From NCBI GenBank assembly GCA_046292765.1, contig JBKBQA010000002.1, forward strand, positions 682,001 through 746,000: a stretch of 64,000 nt of DNA, given 5' to 3'. The notes below the pieces were generated by a model. It saw only the letters and a program-made list of their open reading frames with translations. It did no database searches and was not told the DNA's origin. The position numbers and the translations under genes were made by a program. Origin of the DNA: PGZG01 sp046292765. Lineage in GTDB: Bacteria > Pseudomonadota > Gammaproteobacteria > Pseudomonadales > Alcanivoracaceae. Below are positions 1-9,466 of this stretch, in pieces; the first letter of the stretch is position 1; every line of letters starts with the position of its first letter.

Positions 1-146
1 AAGAAACGGCGGAAGTTGCCCGGAATGCATAGGCGCGCAATTCTAGTGATGCGCCGCCCCCCTGTCAAAGCCAATTTGCCCTGTTAACTGCTTGAGCAGG
101 AAGCCTTTTTGACAGGACAATGGCCTGCCCGATCAGGAGCCCGGCA

Positions 147-740
147 ATGACAACGGAACACCCCCCTCTGGTACTGGCCTCGTCGTCCCCGTTTCGCCGG
201 GAGCTGCTGACCCGGCTCGGCCTCACCTTTCTCTGCGATAGCCCGGATATCGACGAGAGCCGCCAACCCGGAGAAGCGCCGGCGCAGCTGGTCCAGCGGC
301 TGGCGCTGGAAAAGGCCCGAGCCGTGGCCAGCCGCCATCCCGGCACCCTGATCATCGGCTCGGACCAGGTCGCAGTTCTCGCGGACGGAAGCGTGCTCGG
401 CAAACCCGGCAGTGCGGAAAAAGCGGCGGAACAGCTGGCCCGAGCCAGTGGCAGTACAGTCACTTTCCTGACCGGGTTGTGCCTTTACAACGCCGCCAGC
501 GGCAACCATCAGCTGTGCTGCGAGCCTTTCCGGGTGCATTTCCGGGAACTAACCGCGAAAGCGATCGCGTCCTATATAAAGAAGGAGCAGCCGTTTGCCT
601 GCGCCGGCAGCTTTAAATCCGAAGGTCTTGGCATCACCCTGTTCCGACGTCTGGAGGGCGACGATCCGAATGCCCTGATCGGCCTGCCACTGATCCGGCT
701 GACCGATATGCTGTCAGGGGAAGGCATCGCCCTCCCCTGA
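147..740 (+). CDS. Maf-family nucleotide pyrophosphatase (YceF-like)
   Basis: Maf proteins hydrolyse non-canonical nucleoside triphosphates; the YceF branch prefers 7-methyl-GTP. The 197-residue product has the family signature ASSSPFRR at residues 11-18 and the acidic PDIDE segment near residues 33-37, and its length is normal for the family. An upstream in-frame ATG at 120 would add nine residues, but homologues begin just before the ASSSP motif, so I use 147. Its neighbours on the right are sppA, a HAD phosphatase, rluC and rne, the neighbourhood in which YceF occurs in Pseudomonas and, in altered form, in E. coli. That synteny, rather than a diagnostic residue, is why I choose YceF over YhdE. 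It converges on sppA with a 9-nt gap and I see no hairpin terminator. Confidence 0.9.
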   Translation: MTTEHPPLVLASSSPFRRELLTRLGLTFLCDSPDIDESRQPGEAPAQLVQRLALEKARAVASRHPGTLIIGSDQVAVLADGSVLGKPGSAEKAAEQLARASGSTVTFLTGLCLYNAASGNHQLCCEPFRVHFRELTAKAIASYIKKEQPFACAGSFKSEGLGITLFRRLEGDDPNALIGLPLIRLTDMLSGEGIALP

Positions 741-749
741 CCTCACCGC

Positions 750-1706
750 CTATCGAACGCTGGCGCCACCCAGTGCATCCGCCAGCGACTGGCCGATGCT
801 GGCGCCAAAGCGGCTCAGCAGCTGGTCGAACGGATGCCGGCGCGGGGTGTAGTCGACCATCTCTTCAATGCCGATGACGTCGCGTGCCACCTGACCGGGA
901 CTGCCCAGACCATCCACCAGACCCAGCGCCATGGCCTGCTCGCCAGTCCAGAACAGACCCGAGAAGATCTCCTCATCGCGGCCTTCTATCAGGCGCTCAC
1001 CCCGTCCTTCCTTCACCGCCGCAATAAACTGGCCATGGATTTCATCGAGCATTGACTGAATATGGGCTTTCTGCCCCTGATCCACGGGCGCAAAGGGATC
1101 CAGCAGCGCCTTGTTGTTGCCTGCGGTCATCACCCGACGCTCGATGCCCAGTTTGTCGATCGCCTCGGTGAAACCGAAGCTCGCCATGATCACACCGATG
1201 GAGCCCACAATGCTGGCCTGATCCGCGTAGATATGATCCGCCGCCGCCGCAATATAATAAGCACCGGAGGCACCCATATCGGTGATCACGGCGTACACCG
1301 GCTTCTTCGGATGCTTGTCCCGAAGCCGCTGGATTTCCCTGAACACATACGCCGACTGCACCGGCGAGCCGCCGGGACTGTTAATGCGGATAAGCACCGC
1401 CTTGCTATCCCGCGCCGAGAAGGCATCACGCAAACCTGAAACCAGCACATCGGCACTGGCTTCAGCGCCGTCTGCAATCACCCCGCTGAGGTCGACAATG
1501 CCAACGTGAGGGCCACTCGCCGGAGCAGATATCTTGCCGGGAAGGAACAGGTAAAGAAGAAGGAACAGGTAGCCGAACGTCAGCACCCGGAAGAAGATCA
1601 TCCAGCGGCGCTGCTTGCGGCTCTCGTCGTGCACCGACAGCACCAGCTTTTCCAGCAATTTCCATTCACGGTCGGACTGTGGCCGACCCCCCTGATTCAG
1701 ATCCAT
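750..1706 (-). CDS. sppA: SppA-type signal peptide peptidase (S49)
   Basis: Inner-membrane serine protease that degrades cleaved signal peptides. The 318-residue protein is the short single-domain form. It has one N-terminal membrane segment (about residues 35-55) and a periplasmic S49 domain. The Ser/Lys dyad is visible as Ser147 in MGASGAYY and Lys199 in GNNKALLDPF, and the oxyanion loop as INSPGGS near residue 109. It is the last gene of a leftward operon rluC-HAD-sppA; its ATG overlaps the HAD stop codon by one base, which implies translational coupling. Confidence 0.92.
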   Translation of the reverse strand: MDLNQGGRPQSDREWKLLEKLVLSVHDESRKQRRWMIFFRVLTFGYLFLLLYLFLPGKISAPASGPHVGIVDLSGVIADGAEASADVLVSGLRDAFSARDSKAVLIRINSPGGSPVQSAYVFREIQRLRDKHPKKPVYAVITDMGASGAYYIAAAADHIYADQASIVGSIGVIMASFGFTEAIDKLGIERRVMTAGNNKALLDPFAPVDQGQKAHIQSMLDEIHGQFIAAVKEGRGERLIEGRDEEIFSGLFWTGEQAMALGLVDGLGSPGQVARDVIGIEEMVDYTPRRHPFDQLLSRFGASIGQSLADALGGASVR

Positions 1707-2362
1707 CAGGCAATCTCCGGGTTTTCAAGAAGCGGCAGAATACCGCGAATATCATCAAGCAACATACGGGGTGAATATTGCGCCAGCAGCGACGACGGGT
1801 GAGCGCCCCAGGTCACTGCCACCGATTCAACACCGGCATTGCGTGCCATTTCCAGATCAAAACTTGTATCTCCCACCACCAGCGCCCGATGCGACAGCAC
1901 ATCGAGCTGGTCAAGCAGCTCGTGAACCATGGCGGGGTGCGGCTTGGAACGTGACTCATCGGCACAGCGGGACGCGGCAAAATAACGCCCCAGATCACCG
2001 CCCTGCCAGACCCGATCAAGACCGCGGCGACTCTTGCCGGTGGCCACCGCCATCAAGATCTGGCGCTCGGCCAACTCATCCAGCAGTTCACGCACACCAG
2101 GAAACAGCTGGCTGGGCACCGCTTCGGCGGCGATAAAGTGACGGGCATAGTGCTGGCGCATCTGCTCAGCATCATCGTCCCCGATACCGGGATAGAGCGC
2201 GCGAATGGCCTCCGGCAAGCCGAGGCCGATAATCGAGCGGGCCTGTTCCGGCGCCAGCGCCGGCAGGCGGGCATCGTCCGCCGCCAGACAGAGACAATCG
2301 ACAATACGGGCGATGGAGTCCATCAGGGTACCGTCCCAGTCGAAAATGACCAGCTGCTTCAC
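1706..2362 (-). CDS. HAD-superfamily phosphatase, phosphoglycolate phosphatase-like
   Basis: A 218-residue haloacid dehalogenase-type hydrolase with motif I DWDGT at residues 8-12 (nucleophile Asp8), a helical cap at about residues 20-85, a Thr/Lys region ATGKSRRGLD near 125 and motif III VVGDTSFDLEMA near 170. The substrate cannot be read from the sequence; the cap resembles Gph/PGMB-type enzymes. The start is GTG at 2362, overlapping the rluC TGA. The same gene sits next to rluC in Pseudomonas. Confidence 0.85.
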   Translation of the reverse strand: MKQLVIFDWDGTLMDSIARIVDCLCLAADDARLPALAPEQARSIIGLGLPEAIRALYPGIGDDDAEQMRQHYARHFIAAEAVPSQLFPGVRELLDELAERQILMAVATGKSRRGLDRVWQGGDLGRYFAASRCADESRSKPHPAMVHELLDQLDVLSHRALVVGDTSFDLEMARNAGVESVAVTWGAHPSSLLAQYSPRMLLDDIRGILPLLENPEIA

Positions 2363-3315
2363 CCGACTTTCTCCTTTCGGAGCACCGCAATGGCGTGTTC
2401 GAAGGCTTCGTCCAGAGCTGCCTCCAGCGTCAGCATCTGCCCTGTTTCAGGGTGCCTCAGCACCAATGAACGGGCATGCAGGCACAAGCGCTGGACGCCG
2501 AGCTGACGAAGACGATCACTGACAGAGGCACTGCCGTACTTCGAATCACCCAGCAGCGGGAATCCGCCGTGCTGGGCATGGACCCGGATCTGGTGGGTCC
2601 GGCCGGTGCCCAGTGTCGCTTCCAGCAACTGGGTGTCGGCGAGCCGCTCGATCAGCCGAAACTCGGTCAGCGAGGCCTTGCCCTCCCGGGATACCCGGAC
2701 GATACGTTCGTTATTGCCCTGGGTCAGCTTCAGCAGTGGCGCCTCAATGGTACGACTTTGCCCCTTGAATCCCTGACACAGCAGCCAGTAACGCTTCTCG
2801 ATACCACCGGCCTGCATGAGTTTCTGCAGCCGGCGCAGGAAACTGCGCTTGCGGGCCACCATGATCAGCCCGGAGGTGTCGCGGTCGAGACGGTGCACCA
2901 GCTCCAGCTGGTCCTCGCCGGGCCGGAGCGCCCGCAGGGTCTCGATCAGGCCGAGGCTCACCCCACTACCGCCGTGAACGGCAAGGCCGGCGGGCTTGTT
3001 ATAGACCAGCAGCCAGTCGTCTTCATATACCAATCCACGGGCCAGTCGTTCGGCAAGCCCGGCGCCGACCGCCGGTGCCACCGTGGCCTCGGCCACCCGG
3101 ATTGGCGGAATACGGACCTCATCACCAGCTTCCAGACGGGTGGTCTGGGAGGCCCGTTTCTTGTTCACGCGCACCTGTCCATCGCGAATAATGCGATAGA
3201 TACGGGACTTGGGGACGCCCTTGAGATGACCGATGAGGAAGTTATCCAGCCGTTGGCCGGCGCGGTCCTCAGCTATGCTGACAAAGGTGACTTTAGTAGA
3301 GGCAGGTTCTGACAT
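2359..3315 (-). CDS. rluC: 23S rRNA pseudouridine synthase RluC
   Basis: RluC makes pseudouridines at 955, 2504 and 2580 of 23S rRNA in E. coli. The 318-residue protein has an N-terminal S4 RNA-binding domain (about 20-80) and an RluA-type catalytic domain with the HRLDRDTSG motif at 141-149 (catalytic Asp144). The frame is open 53 codons further upstream, but that part runs through a dispersed repeat and is not conserved protein; the ATG at 3315, giving an MSEPAS start, fits the family length. It is the first gene of the rluC-HAD-sppA operon and is divergent from rne, as in Pseudomonas and E. coli. Confidence 0.92.
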   Translation of the reverse strand: MSEPASTKVTFVSIAEDRAGQRLDNFLIGHLKGVPKSRIYRIIRDGQVRVNKKRASQTTRLEAGDEVRIPPIRVAEATVAPAVGAGLAERLARGLVYEDDWLLVYNKPAGLAVHGGSGVSLGLIETLRALRPGEDQLELVHRLDRDTSGLIMVARKRSFLRRLQKLMQAGGIEKRYWLLCQGFKGQSRTIEAPLLKLTQGNNERIVRVSREGKASLTEFRLIERLADTQLLEATLGTGRTHQIRVHAQHGGFPLLGDSKYGSASVSDRLRQLGVQRLCLHARSLVLRHPETGQMLTLEAALDEAFEHAIAVLRKEKVG

Positions 3316-3424
3316 GGCGGCGATTCTAGCGGGTGTTTGGAGAGTTTGCCCGCGAAGATTCGGGTATCGCACGGACGCAAACCGCAGGCTGGCGGCTTCG
3401 ACGACGGATGGAGGAAGGGGCTGT

Positions 3425-3479
3425 CCTGTCCGGGACACGCCGTGAACCCTTCCCTGGGGGCTCCCGTGCGACATCCCTG
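3425..3479 (+). repeat. Half copy of the dispersed hairpin repeat
   Basis: After CCGGGAC (3430-3436) comes a stretch starting ACGCCGTGAACCC and running to about 3479. It matches the loop of the two complete hairpin repeats at 61833-61942 and 62003-62112. No complementary right arm follows, so this copy is truncated. It lies between rluC and the rne promoter and is why the rluC frame appears longer than the gene. Confidence 0.7.
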
Positions 3480-3486
3480 TATCTCA

Positions 3487-3516
3487 TTGATCAACCGTCA
3501 CTTTCACTGATACACT
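3487..3516 (+). promoter_or_regulatory. Candidate rne promoter
   Basis: TTGATC (3487-3492) and TACACT (3511-3516) are separated by 18 nt. A TG two bases ahead of the second box makes it an extended -10 element. It is the best sigma-70-like match I see upstream of rne. If used, it gives a 5' leader of about 490 nt. Confidence 0.35.
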
Positions 3517-4009
3517 CCGGCGTCGGTCCACGCCCGCCCTCCGGCGACGCGCTGCGAACATTCGCCGGATGCTGAACATGAGCATGGCCAGGCAGGACCG
3601 ACAAACAGCAAGCTCAGGGTCCGTAAATGGCCCGGCCAGTACGCTGGCTGAGTATACCGGTGCTGACAGAGTGTTTACCTGTCAGCAAAACATGACCGGT
3701 GGCCTGCAGAGAGATTACGCCACTCAGGTGTGGCGACAGACACATACGGTACAACGCCGATTCAAGGGCGCCGCAACCAACCCGGCCCCGAAAGATGACA
3801 GTTTTGTGAGGCGGGCCCATGAGGCTCGCGACAACAGAACCCGGCCATTAAGCCGCAATGGAAAAGAGGTTCGATCAGGGAAAATGATCAAGACGTGACC
3901 AGACAAACAGGCCCCATGCCTGTGGTGACGTGTTGCATTGACCACTTCGACCGGTCTGTCCCGCCTGGCGGGCTGTCTGCATGCCATCACCAGAAAGTGA
4001 TGAGCCCAC
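3517..4009 (+). promoter_or_regulatory. Long untranslated leader of rne
   Basis: Nearly 500 nt separate the candidate promoter from the rne start, and no convincing gene lies there; the frames open in it have no recognisable protein and no ribosome site. RNase E of E. coli autoregulates its mRNA through a 361-nt structured leader, so a long leader here probably has the same role. That role is an inference from position and length, because I could not fold the RNA. Confidence 0.45.
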
Positions 4010-6889
4010 ATGAAACGCATGTTAATCAATGCAACCCATGCCGAAGAAGTTAGGGTTGCCCTCGTCGATGGCCAGAAACTCTATGATCTGGATATCGAGC
4101 ACCGCACCCGCGAACAGAAGAAAGCCAACATCTATAAAGGCAAGATCACCCGCGTCGAACCCTCCCTCGAAGCCGCCTTTGTCGATTTTGGTGCCGAACG
4201 TCACGGCTTCCTGCCGCTGAAAGAAATCTCCCGCGACTACTTCCAGAAAGACCCGAAAGAAGTCGGTGGCCGCATCAATATCAAGGATGTGATCCGCGAG
4301 GGTCAGGAAGTCATCGTTCAGGTCGACAAGGAAGAGCGTGGCAACAAGGGTGCCGCCCTGTCCACCTTCATCAGTCTGGCTGGCCGCTATCTGGTACTGA
4401 TGCCCAACAATCCCCGCGCCGGCGGCATCTCCCGCCGCATCGAGGGTGATGAGCGTCAGGAGCTGAAAGATGCCCTGAACTCACTGCAACTGCCCGATGA
4501 GATGGGTGTGATCGTCCGCACGGCTGGCCTTGGCCGCACTGCCGAAGAGCTGCAGTGGGACCTGAACTACCTGCTCAAGCTGTGGAGTTCCATCGACGAA
4601 GCCTCGAAAGGCCGTCAGGCGCCGTTCCTGATCTATCAGGAGTCGAACGTCATCATCCGCGCCATCCGTGACTACCTGCGCAAGGATATCGGCGAGGTCC
4701 TGATCGACTCCGCGGAAACCTATCAGGAAGCCCAGGGCTTCGTGAGTCAGGTGATGGCCGACTTCCAGAACAAGATCAAGCTGTACAAGGACGAGATTCC
4801 GCTGTTTTCCCGCTACCAGATCGAATCGCAGATCGAATCAGCGTTCCAGCGTGAAGTGAAACTGCCGTCCGGTGGCTCGATCGTGATCGACCCGACCGAA
4901 GCACTGGTGTCCATCGACATCAACTCCTCGCGCGCCACCAAGGGTGCCGACATCGAGGAAACCGCGCTCAACACCAATCTGGAAGCGGCCGACGAGATCG
5001 CCCGCCAGCTGCGCCTGCGTGATATCGGCGGCCTGATCGTGGTCGACTTTATTGACATGGGCCCGCAGCGTAACCAGCGCGAGGTGGAAACCCGCCTGCG
5101 TGAAGCACTGGAAGCGGACCGTGCCCGAGTACAGATTGGCCGCATCTCACGCTTTGGCCTGATGGAGCTGTCCCGCCAGCGTCTGCGCCCGTCGCTGGGA
5201 GAAACCTCATCGATCGTCTGCCCGCGCTGTAACGGTCAGGGCCATATTCGCGACGTGAAATCGCTGGCGCTGTCGATCCTGCGTCTGATCGAAGAAGAAG
5301 TGATGAAAGAACGCACCGGCGAAATTCAGGCCCAGGTGCCGGTACCGGTCGCAACGTACATGCTGAACGAGAAACGCCAGCAGCTGCGTGATCTGGAAAA
5401 CCGTTACAAGACCCGCATTCTGGTGATTCCGAATCCGAATCTGGAAACACCGCACTTCGAAGTGCAGCGCATCCGCGATGATCAGGTCTCCGAAGGGCTG
5501 ATCAGCCACGAAGTGAACCTGCTGGAAAGCAACGATCCGTCGCAGGAGCCTGTTACCGAGGCCGAGATCAAGATTCAGCAACCGGCAGTGAAACTGGTTG
5601 CCCCGGACACCGTCGCACCGGCACCGCGTCAGGAGGCTCCCGCTCCGGTTGTCGCGGCAGCAGCAGCGGCACCGGAAGTCGGCCTCATCGGCCGCTTGCT
5701 GGTGTGGCTGAAAGCCCTGTTCGCAGCTGCGCCGGCACCGGAGCCGACACCGGCACCGCCGCAAACTCGCCAGAACCGCAACGACGGCCGGCAACGTAAT
5801 CGCAATAACCGTAATCGCGGTCGCGGTGAAGGTCGCGGCGAGAACCGTCCGGAAGGCCGCCCGCAGAATCAGGGCGGTGGTCGCGGCGAACGTCCCGATG
5901 AAAACCGTCGTCCACAGGGCGAAGGCCGTGGTCGCAACGAGCAGCAAGCGGCCCGTCAGGAACGCCCTGCCCAGGAACGTCCGGCTCAAGAACGTCCAAC
6001 CCAGGAACGTTCAACTCAAGAACGTCCAACTCAGGAGCGCGGCGAGCGGGCAGAAAAGCCGGAGCGCAGTGAAAACAGGCCGCCGCGTGGCGAACGTCCG
6101 GAACGTGGTGAGCGCCCCGAACGTGGTCCGCGCGCCGAACGAGGCCCGCGTCCAGAGCGTGGCGAACGCCGACCGGATCGTCAGGCTGCAGCCGCTGCCG
6201 AGGAATCAACCGATGCGCCGGCGCCGATGGGCGCAGAAGCAGATCGTCGTAACGACGTCCGTGATGATCGTCCCCGCCGCGAGCGTCACCGTCCGCGTCG
6301 CAAGGAACGTGAGGAAGAAAAAGCCCGTCATGATGGCGATGAGATAATCAGCGACGAAACCGAGGCACTGCACGTTCGGGAACCTGAGGTAACGGCAACA
6401 CCGGCAAGCGAGCCGGTGGAGCAGGTTATTGCTGAAACCCGCCCGGCGGTGACCATTGTCGAAGCCCCGGCAGCCACTGATGATCAGACCACTGCCGAAT
6501 CGGCGACAGCCGTTGAAGCAGAGTCCGTGACATCCGGGAACGTCATCCGCAACAGCGAACCGTCAACGTCCATCGAGCCGCAAGCGGCACCGGCAGACAA
6601 TCTCGCTGCCAGTGAGGTGAATGCGGATGCCGATACCTCAAGCGAACAGGCCGAGCAGCCGACGGCAATGCCGGCGGTAGCGGCGAGCCCGGCAGCCGTG
6701 GTCGAAACGGCAGCGGAGCCGCAGAGCGAGCCTGCCCCGCAGCCGCAGCCAGCGGAACAACCCGCGCCTGCAGCGGCCACCGGCGGCCGGGCGAGCAACG
6801 ACCCGCGATTGCTTCGTCGCCAGCAACAGGCGGAAGCCGCAGCCCGTGCTGCAGCGGAAGCGGCAGAGAAAGATCGCAGCGAGTCCTGA
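4010..6889 (+). CDS. rne: Ribonuclease E
   Basis: Endonuclease that starts mRNA decay, matures 9S rRNA and tRNA, and scaffolds the degradosome at the inner membrane. The 959-residue protein begins MKRMLINAT as in E. coli. It has an S1 domain (about 35-125), the catalytic DNase I-like part with Asp303 in SIDINSS and the conserved VVDFIDM that carries the second aspartate, and the zinc-link cysteines Cys404 and Cys407 in CPRC, at the E. coli positions. After about residue 510 the protein becomes low-complexity: an amphipathic segment rich in Leu/Trp near 565, then Arg/Glu-rich and Ala/Pro/Glu-rich stretches that serve as RNA- and partner-binding scaffold. The C-terminal half is not alignable by eye to E. 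coli. A strong terminator follows. Confidence 0.97.
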   Translation: MKRMLINATHAEEVRVALVDGQKLYDLDIEHRTREQKKANIYKGKITRVEPSLEAAFVDFGAERHGFLPLKEISRDYFQKDPKEVGGRINIKDVIREGQEVIVQVDKEERGNKGAALSTFISLAGRYLVLMPNNPRAGGISRRIEGDERQELKDALNSLQLPDEMGVIVRTAGLGRTAEELQWDLNYLLKLWSSIDEASKGRQAPFLIYQESNVIIRAIRDYLRKDIGEVLIDSAETYQEAQGFVSQVMADFQNKIKLYKDEIPLFSRYQIESQIESAFQREVKLPSGGSIVIDPTEALVSIDINSSRATKGADIEETALNTNLEAADEIARQLRLRDIGGLIVVDFIDMGPQRNQREVETRLREALEADRARVQIGRISRFGLMELSRQRLRPSLGETSSIVCPRCNGQGHIRDVKSLALSILRLIEEEVMKERTGEIQAQVPVPVATYMLNEKRQQLRDLENRYKTRILVIPNPNLETPHFEVQRIRDDQVSEGLISHEVNLLESNDPSQEPVTEAEIKIQQPAVKLVAPDTVAPAPRQEAPAPVVAAAAAAPEVGLIGRLLVWLKALFAAAPAPEPTPAPPQTRQNRNDGRQRNRNNRNRGRGEGRGENRPEGRPQNQGGGRGERPDENRRPQGEGRGRNEQQAARQERPAQERPAQERPTQERSTQERPTQERGERAEKPERSENRPPRGERPERGERPERGPRAERGPRPERGERRPDRQAAAAAEESTDAPAPMGAEADRRNDVRDDRPRRERHRPRRKEREEEKARHDGDEIISDETEALHVREPEVTATPASEPVEQVIAETRPAVTIVEAPAATDDQTTAESATAVEAESVTSGNVIRNSEPSTSIEPQAAPADNLAASEVNADADTSSEQAEQPTAMPAVAASPAAVVETAAEPQSEPAPQPQPAEQPAPAAATGGRASNDPRLLRRQQQAEAAARAAAEAAEKDRSES
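5957..6040 (+). repeat. 15-nt tandem repeat in the rne scaffold region
   Basis: About 5.6 units of a 15-nt repeat encode QER-P/S-A/T pentapeptides in the Arg-rich part of RNase E. Units differ at a few positions. Such repeats commonly vary in copy number between strains and change the length of the arginine-rich RNA-binding segment without shifting the frame. Confidence 0.85.
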
Positions 6890-6900
6890 TACGCAGCCGA

Positions 6901-6930
6901 AAAAAAAGCCCCGCTTGCGGGGCTTTTTTA
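6901..6930 (+). terminator. Bidirectional intrinsic terminator after rne
   Basis: A GCCCCGC/GCGGGGC stem with a very short loop is flanked by A-runs on the left and T-runs on the right. It therefore ends rne on the plus strand and can also end the convergent gene at 6938-8101 on the minus strand. Confidence 0.93.
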
Positions 6931-6937
6931 TGCCTGA

Positions 6938-8101
6938 TCAAAAACCGGCATCGGTATTGCTGTTGTATAGGCCAAACTGGGTTTCCAACCGGAATACAAC
7001 GCCACTGATAGCATCGTAATCATCAATCCTGGGCCACAGCACGAACGGCTCGAGCTCCCAGAACAACCACGGACGCCAGACATTGCGACGGTAACGCACG
7101 CTGGTTCGCCACACTTCAACATTCGCCGACGGCTCGGTAAATCCCTGCGCTCCGACCGTGTACTGCACCGCAGATTTGCGGTTGATTCGATAGTACACCG
7201 CAACGCTCTGATCAAGATCCCAGCCCAGCCCCTGCTGGTGCAATTCTTCGCTGAGCTCAGCTTCGGTGGTCAATCGCAACACCGTGCGGGTTGTTAGCGG
7301 ACGTCCAAATTCAAACCGGCTCTCGGTGCCAAAACCGATTTCATCTTTCCAGTAAATGGCCTCGGTAAAGCGAAACACCCACTTGTCACCTGGCATCGGC
7401 AGCGTGATCCGATAACGGCCACGAATGAAGGTCTTGAGCTCGGAACGCAAACCCACTTCAACATCGATGGAGTCCCTTTCCGTCTGCCGCGCCGCCCAGC
7501 GGAGCGCGGCCCGGAAAGTGCTGTCGGTATTGGCGCCGACCGTTTCAGGACGAGTGTCGGTGCCAGCGGCAAAGTCGCTGTCAATATCATCATCATTGCG
7601 GAAGACCAGACTGAATCGCTGCGACAGGTTTGGCAGATCAACGCTGGCACGCACCCGGACTTCGTTGCCGGTGTCGTCATTGTCCTGCCAGCGTGTCGCG
7701 CCGATCACCCGGATCAGCGTGCCGGCTTCGCCGTGATTGATATCATCCGGACTGGAGAAAAAGCGGTCGAACCACTGACTCGGCCAACACACTCCGCGGG
7801 ACATCGCCCCATGGGTGCGATCCAGCAACGGCAGCACGTCGGCATCGGGGTCAATTCCGTTACTGCAGCCCGACGCCGGCGGCGCTGTCCGGGTCTGTTC
7901 GACCTGCGGCGCAAATGACGGATCAGCCTCGTCCGCGTCTCCATCCGAAGCATCGGTATCGGCATCCGGATCATCGTCCACAGACACTTCCCCTGCCTGC
8001 GGATCAGCTTCCGGGGGCAGCCACTCGGCCCGCAGCCACGGACTGACCGTGGTCGCTACCACGCCAATCAGGATCACTGCCACTCGCCATGTCTGCTTCA
8101 T
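6938..8101 (-). CDS. Hypothetical secreted, probably outer-membrane beta-barrel protein
   Basis: Not recognised as a named family. The 387-residue product starts with a clear signal peptide (charged start, hydrophobic core, cleavage near residue 25). An Asp-rich low-complexity linker follows at about residues 35-65, then a domain with two cysteines near 80-105. The remainder, about residues 130-387, consists of alternating polar/aromatic strands (for example FRFTEAIYWKDEIGFG) and ends in Phe, both typical of outer-membrane barrels. I use the ATG at 8101 because the longer frame from 8122 would place extra residues before the signal peptide. It is convergent with rne and shares its terminator. 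Confidence 0.7.
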   Translation of the reverse strand: MKQTWRVAVILIGVVATTVSPWLRAEWLPPEADPQAGEVSVDDDPDADTDASDGDADEADPSFAPQVEQTRTAPPASGCSNGIDPDADVLPLLDRTHGAMSRGVCWPSQWFDRFFSSPDDINHGEAGTLIRVIGATRWQDNDDTGNEVRVRASVDLPNLSQRFSLVFRNDDDIDSDFAAGTDTRPETVGANTDSTFRAALRWAARQTERDSIDVEVGLRSELKTFIRGRYRITLPMPGDKWVFRFTEAIYWKDEIGFGTESRFEFGRPLTTRTVLRLTTEAELSEELHQQGLGWDLDQSVAVYYRINRKSAVQYTVGAQGFTEPSANVEVWRTSVRYRRNVWRPWLFWELEPFVLWPRIDDYDAISGVVFRLETQFGLYNSNTDAGF

Positions 8102-8162
8102 GACACCAGCATACGGGAGCATTGCCGTGGCGGGGAATCTCCCCGCCCGACAAAAACATCAA

Positions 8163-9344
8163 TCAGGCCACTACGCCGGCCTTGCGCAAGGCGTCGATCT
8201 GTTCGGCATTGAAGCCATGTTCTGCGAGCACCTCGTCGGTGTGGGAACCGAGCCGTGTACCACTAAACTCGTACACCGGTGCCGAACGTGAAAAACGCAG
8301 CGGCGACGCCACCTGCCGCTGACGCGCACCGCCGGGCGTCGGCACCTCCACCAGCATGTTGCGGGCCATGAGTTGCGGATGTTCACACGCCTCACTGAAC
8401 GACAGTACCGGCTCGGTGCAGCAGTCCAGCGCAGCAAACACCTGCTCCCACTCGGCAAAGGTTTTCTGCTTCATGGCGTCGGCAATACCGGCTTTCACTT
8501 CCGCGACAATATCCGGCACCATCGCCAACCCGCGACCGGCCAGATCCGGTCGGCCAATGGCCTGGCAGAACTGGCTGAAGAACTGGGGCTCAATGCCGCC
8601 GACAGAGAACCAGCGGCCATCCGCGGTCTGGTAACAATCGTAGAACGAACCGCCGTTAAGCTGGGTGCGTTCGAGCTGCGGATCCTCACCACCGATCAGG
8701 GCTCCCGGCGCCGTCAGGGCATGCAGGCTGAAGGCCGCATCGGTCATCGAGATATCAATGTGCTGGCCTTCACCGCTTTGCTGGCGCTCAATCACTGCGG
8801 CCAGAATCGCCATCACCGCGTGACAGGAGCCACCAGCCACATCGGCCACCTGGAACGCCATCGGCGCCGGGCCCGAGTCGCGGCGGCCGTTGTACCCCGT
8901 CATGCCGGCAATGGCCAGATAGTTGAGATCATGGCCTGCCCGGTCCCGGTACGGGCCGGTCTGACCGTAGCCGGTGATCGAGCAATAGATCAGCCGCGGA
9001 TTGATCTCGCGCAGCTGCTCGTATCCCACCCCCAGCCTTGCCATTACCCCGGGACGAAACTGCTCAACGATAATGTCGTAATCCTTCACCAGCTGGCGAA
9101 TGACCTCGACGCCGTCCGGCTTCTTCAGATCCACCGCCAGTGAGCGCTTGGAGCGGTTCAGGTAGGCGTGGACTGCAGAGATGCCCTCGTCCATCGGCGG
9201 CAGCATGCGCACCATATCAGGCCGGCTGGGCGACTCCACCCGCAGCACGTCAGCGCCAAGGTCGGCCAGAATCATGGTGCCGAATGGTCCCGGCAGCAGG
9301 GCGCTGAAATCGAGTACCTTAAGGGTAGAAAGCGGTCCAGCCAT
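8163..9344 (-). CDS. CaiB/BaiF family III CoA-transferase / acyl-CoA racemase
   Basis: The family either transfers CoA between carboxylic acids or epimerises 2-methylacyl-CoA. The 393-residue protein has the N-terminal LKVLDFSALLPGPFGTM signature and the GHDLNYLAIAG motif containing the conserved Asp. The large alpha/beta domain continues through VIERQQSGEGQHIDISM. The ATG at 9344 has a good ribosome site (GGAGAGG, six bases away), so the upstream in-frame start at 9368 is unlikely. The exact substrate is not evident. A second, more racemase-like paralogue is at 29976. Confidence 0.88.
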   Translation of the reverse strand: MAGPLSTLKVLDFSALLPGPFGTMILADLGADVLRVESPSRPDMVRMLPPMDEGISAVHAYLNRSKRSLAVDLKKPDGVEVIRQLVKDYDIIVEQFRPGVMARLGVGYEQLREINPRLIYCSITGYGQTGPYRDRAGHDLNYLAIAGMTGYNGRRDSGPAPMAFQVADVAGGSCHAVMAILAAVIERQQSGEGQHIDISMTDAAFSLHALTAPGALIGGEDPQLERTQLNGGSFYDCYQTADGRWFSVGGIEPQFFSQFCQAIGRPDLAGRGLAMVPDIVAEVKAGIADAMKQKTFAEWEQVFAALDCCTEPVLSFSEACEHPQLMARNMLVEVPTPGGARQRQVASPLRFSRSAPVYEFSGTRLGSHTDEVLAEHGFNAEQIDALRKAGVVA

Positions 9345-9466
9345 GATATCCTCTCCAAAAAATGACACAGAATGCCGGCAGCTTAGTCGCCCCGGTCAGG
9401 GACACCAATGACAGGGATGCTCAAAATCATTGATCCTGACGTCCAATACGAGAGCGCGCCCCTACC

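Noticed and set aside
2359..3474. Longer rluC from 3474
   Set aside because: The extra 53 residues are encoded by the repeat remnant and are not conserved.
3569..3898. Open frame in the rne leader as a small gene
   Set aside because: No ribosome site, no recognisable protein and it lies in the probable untranslated leader.
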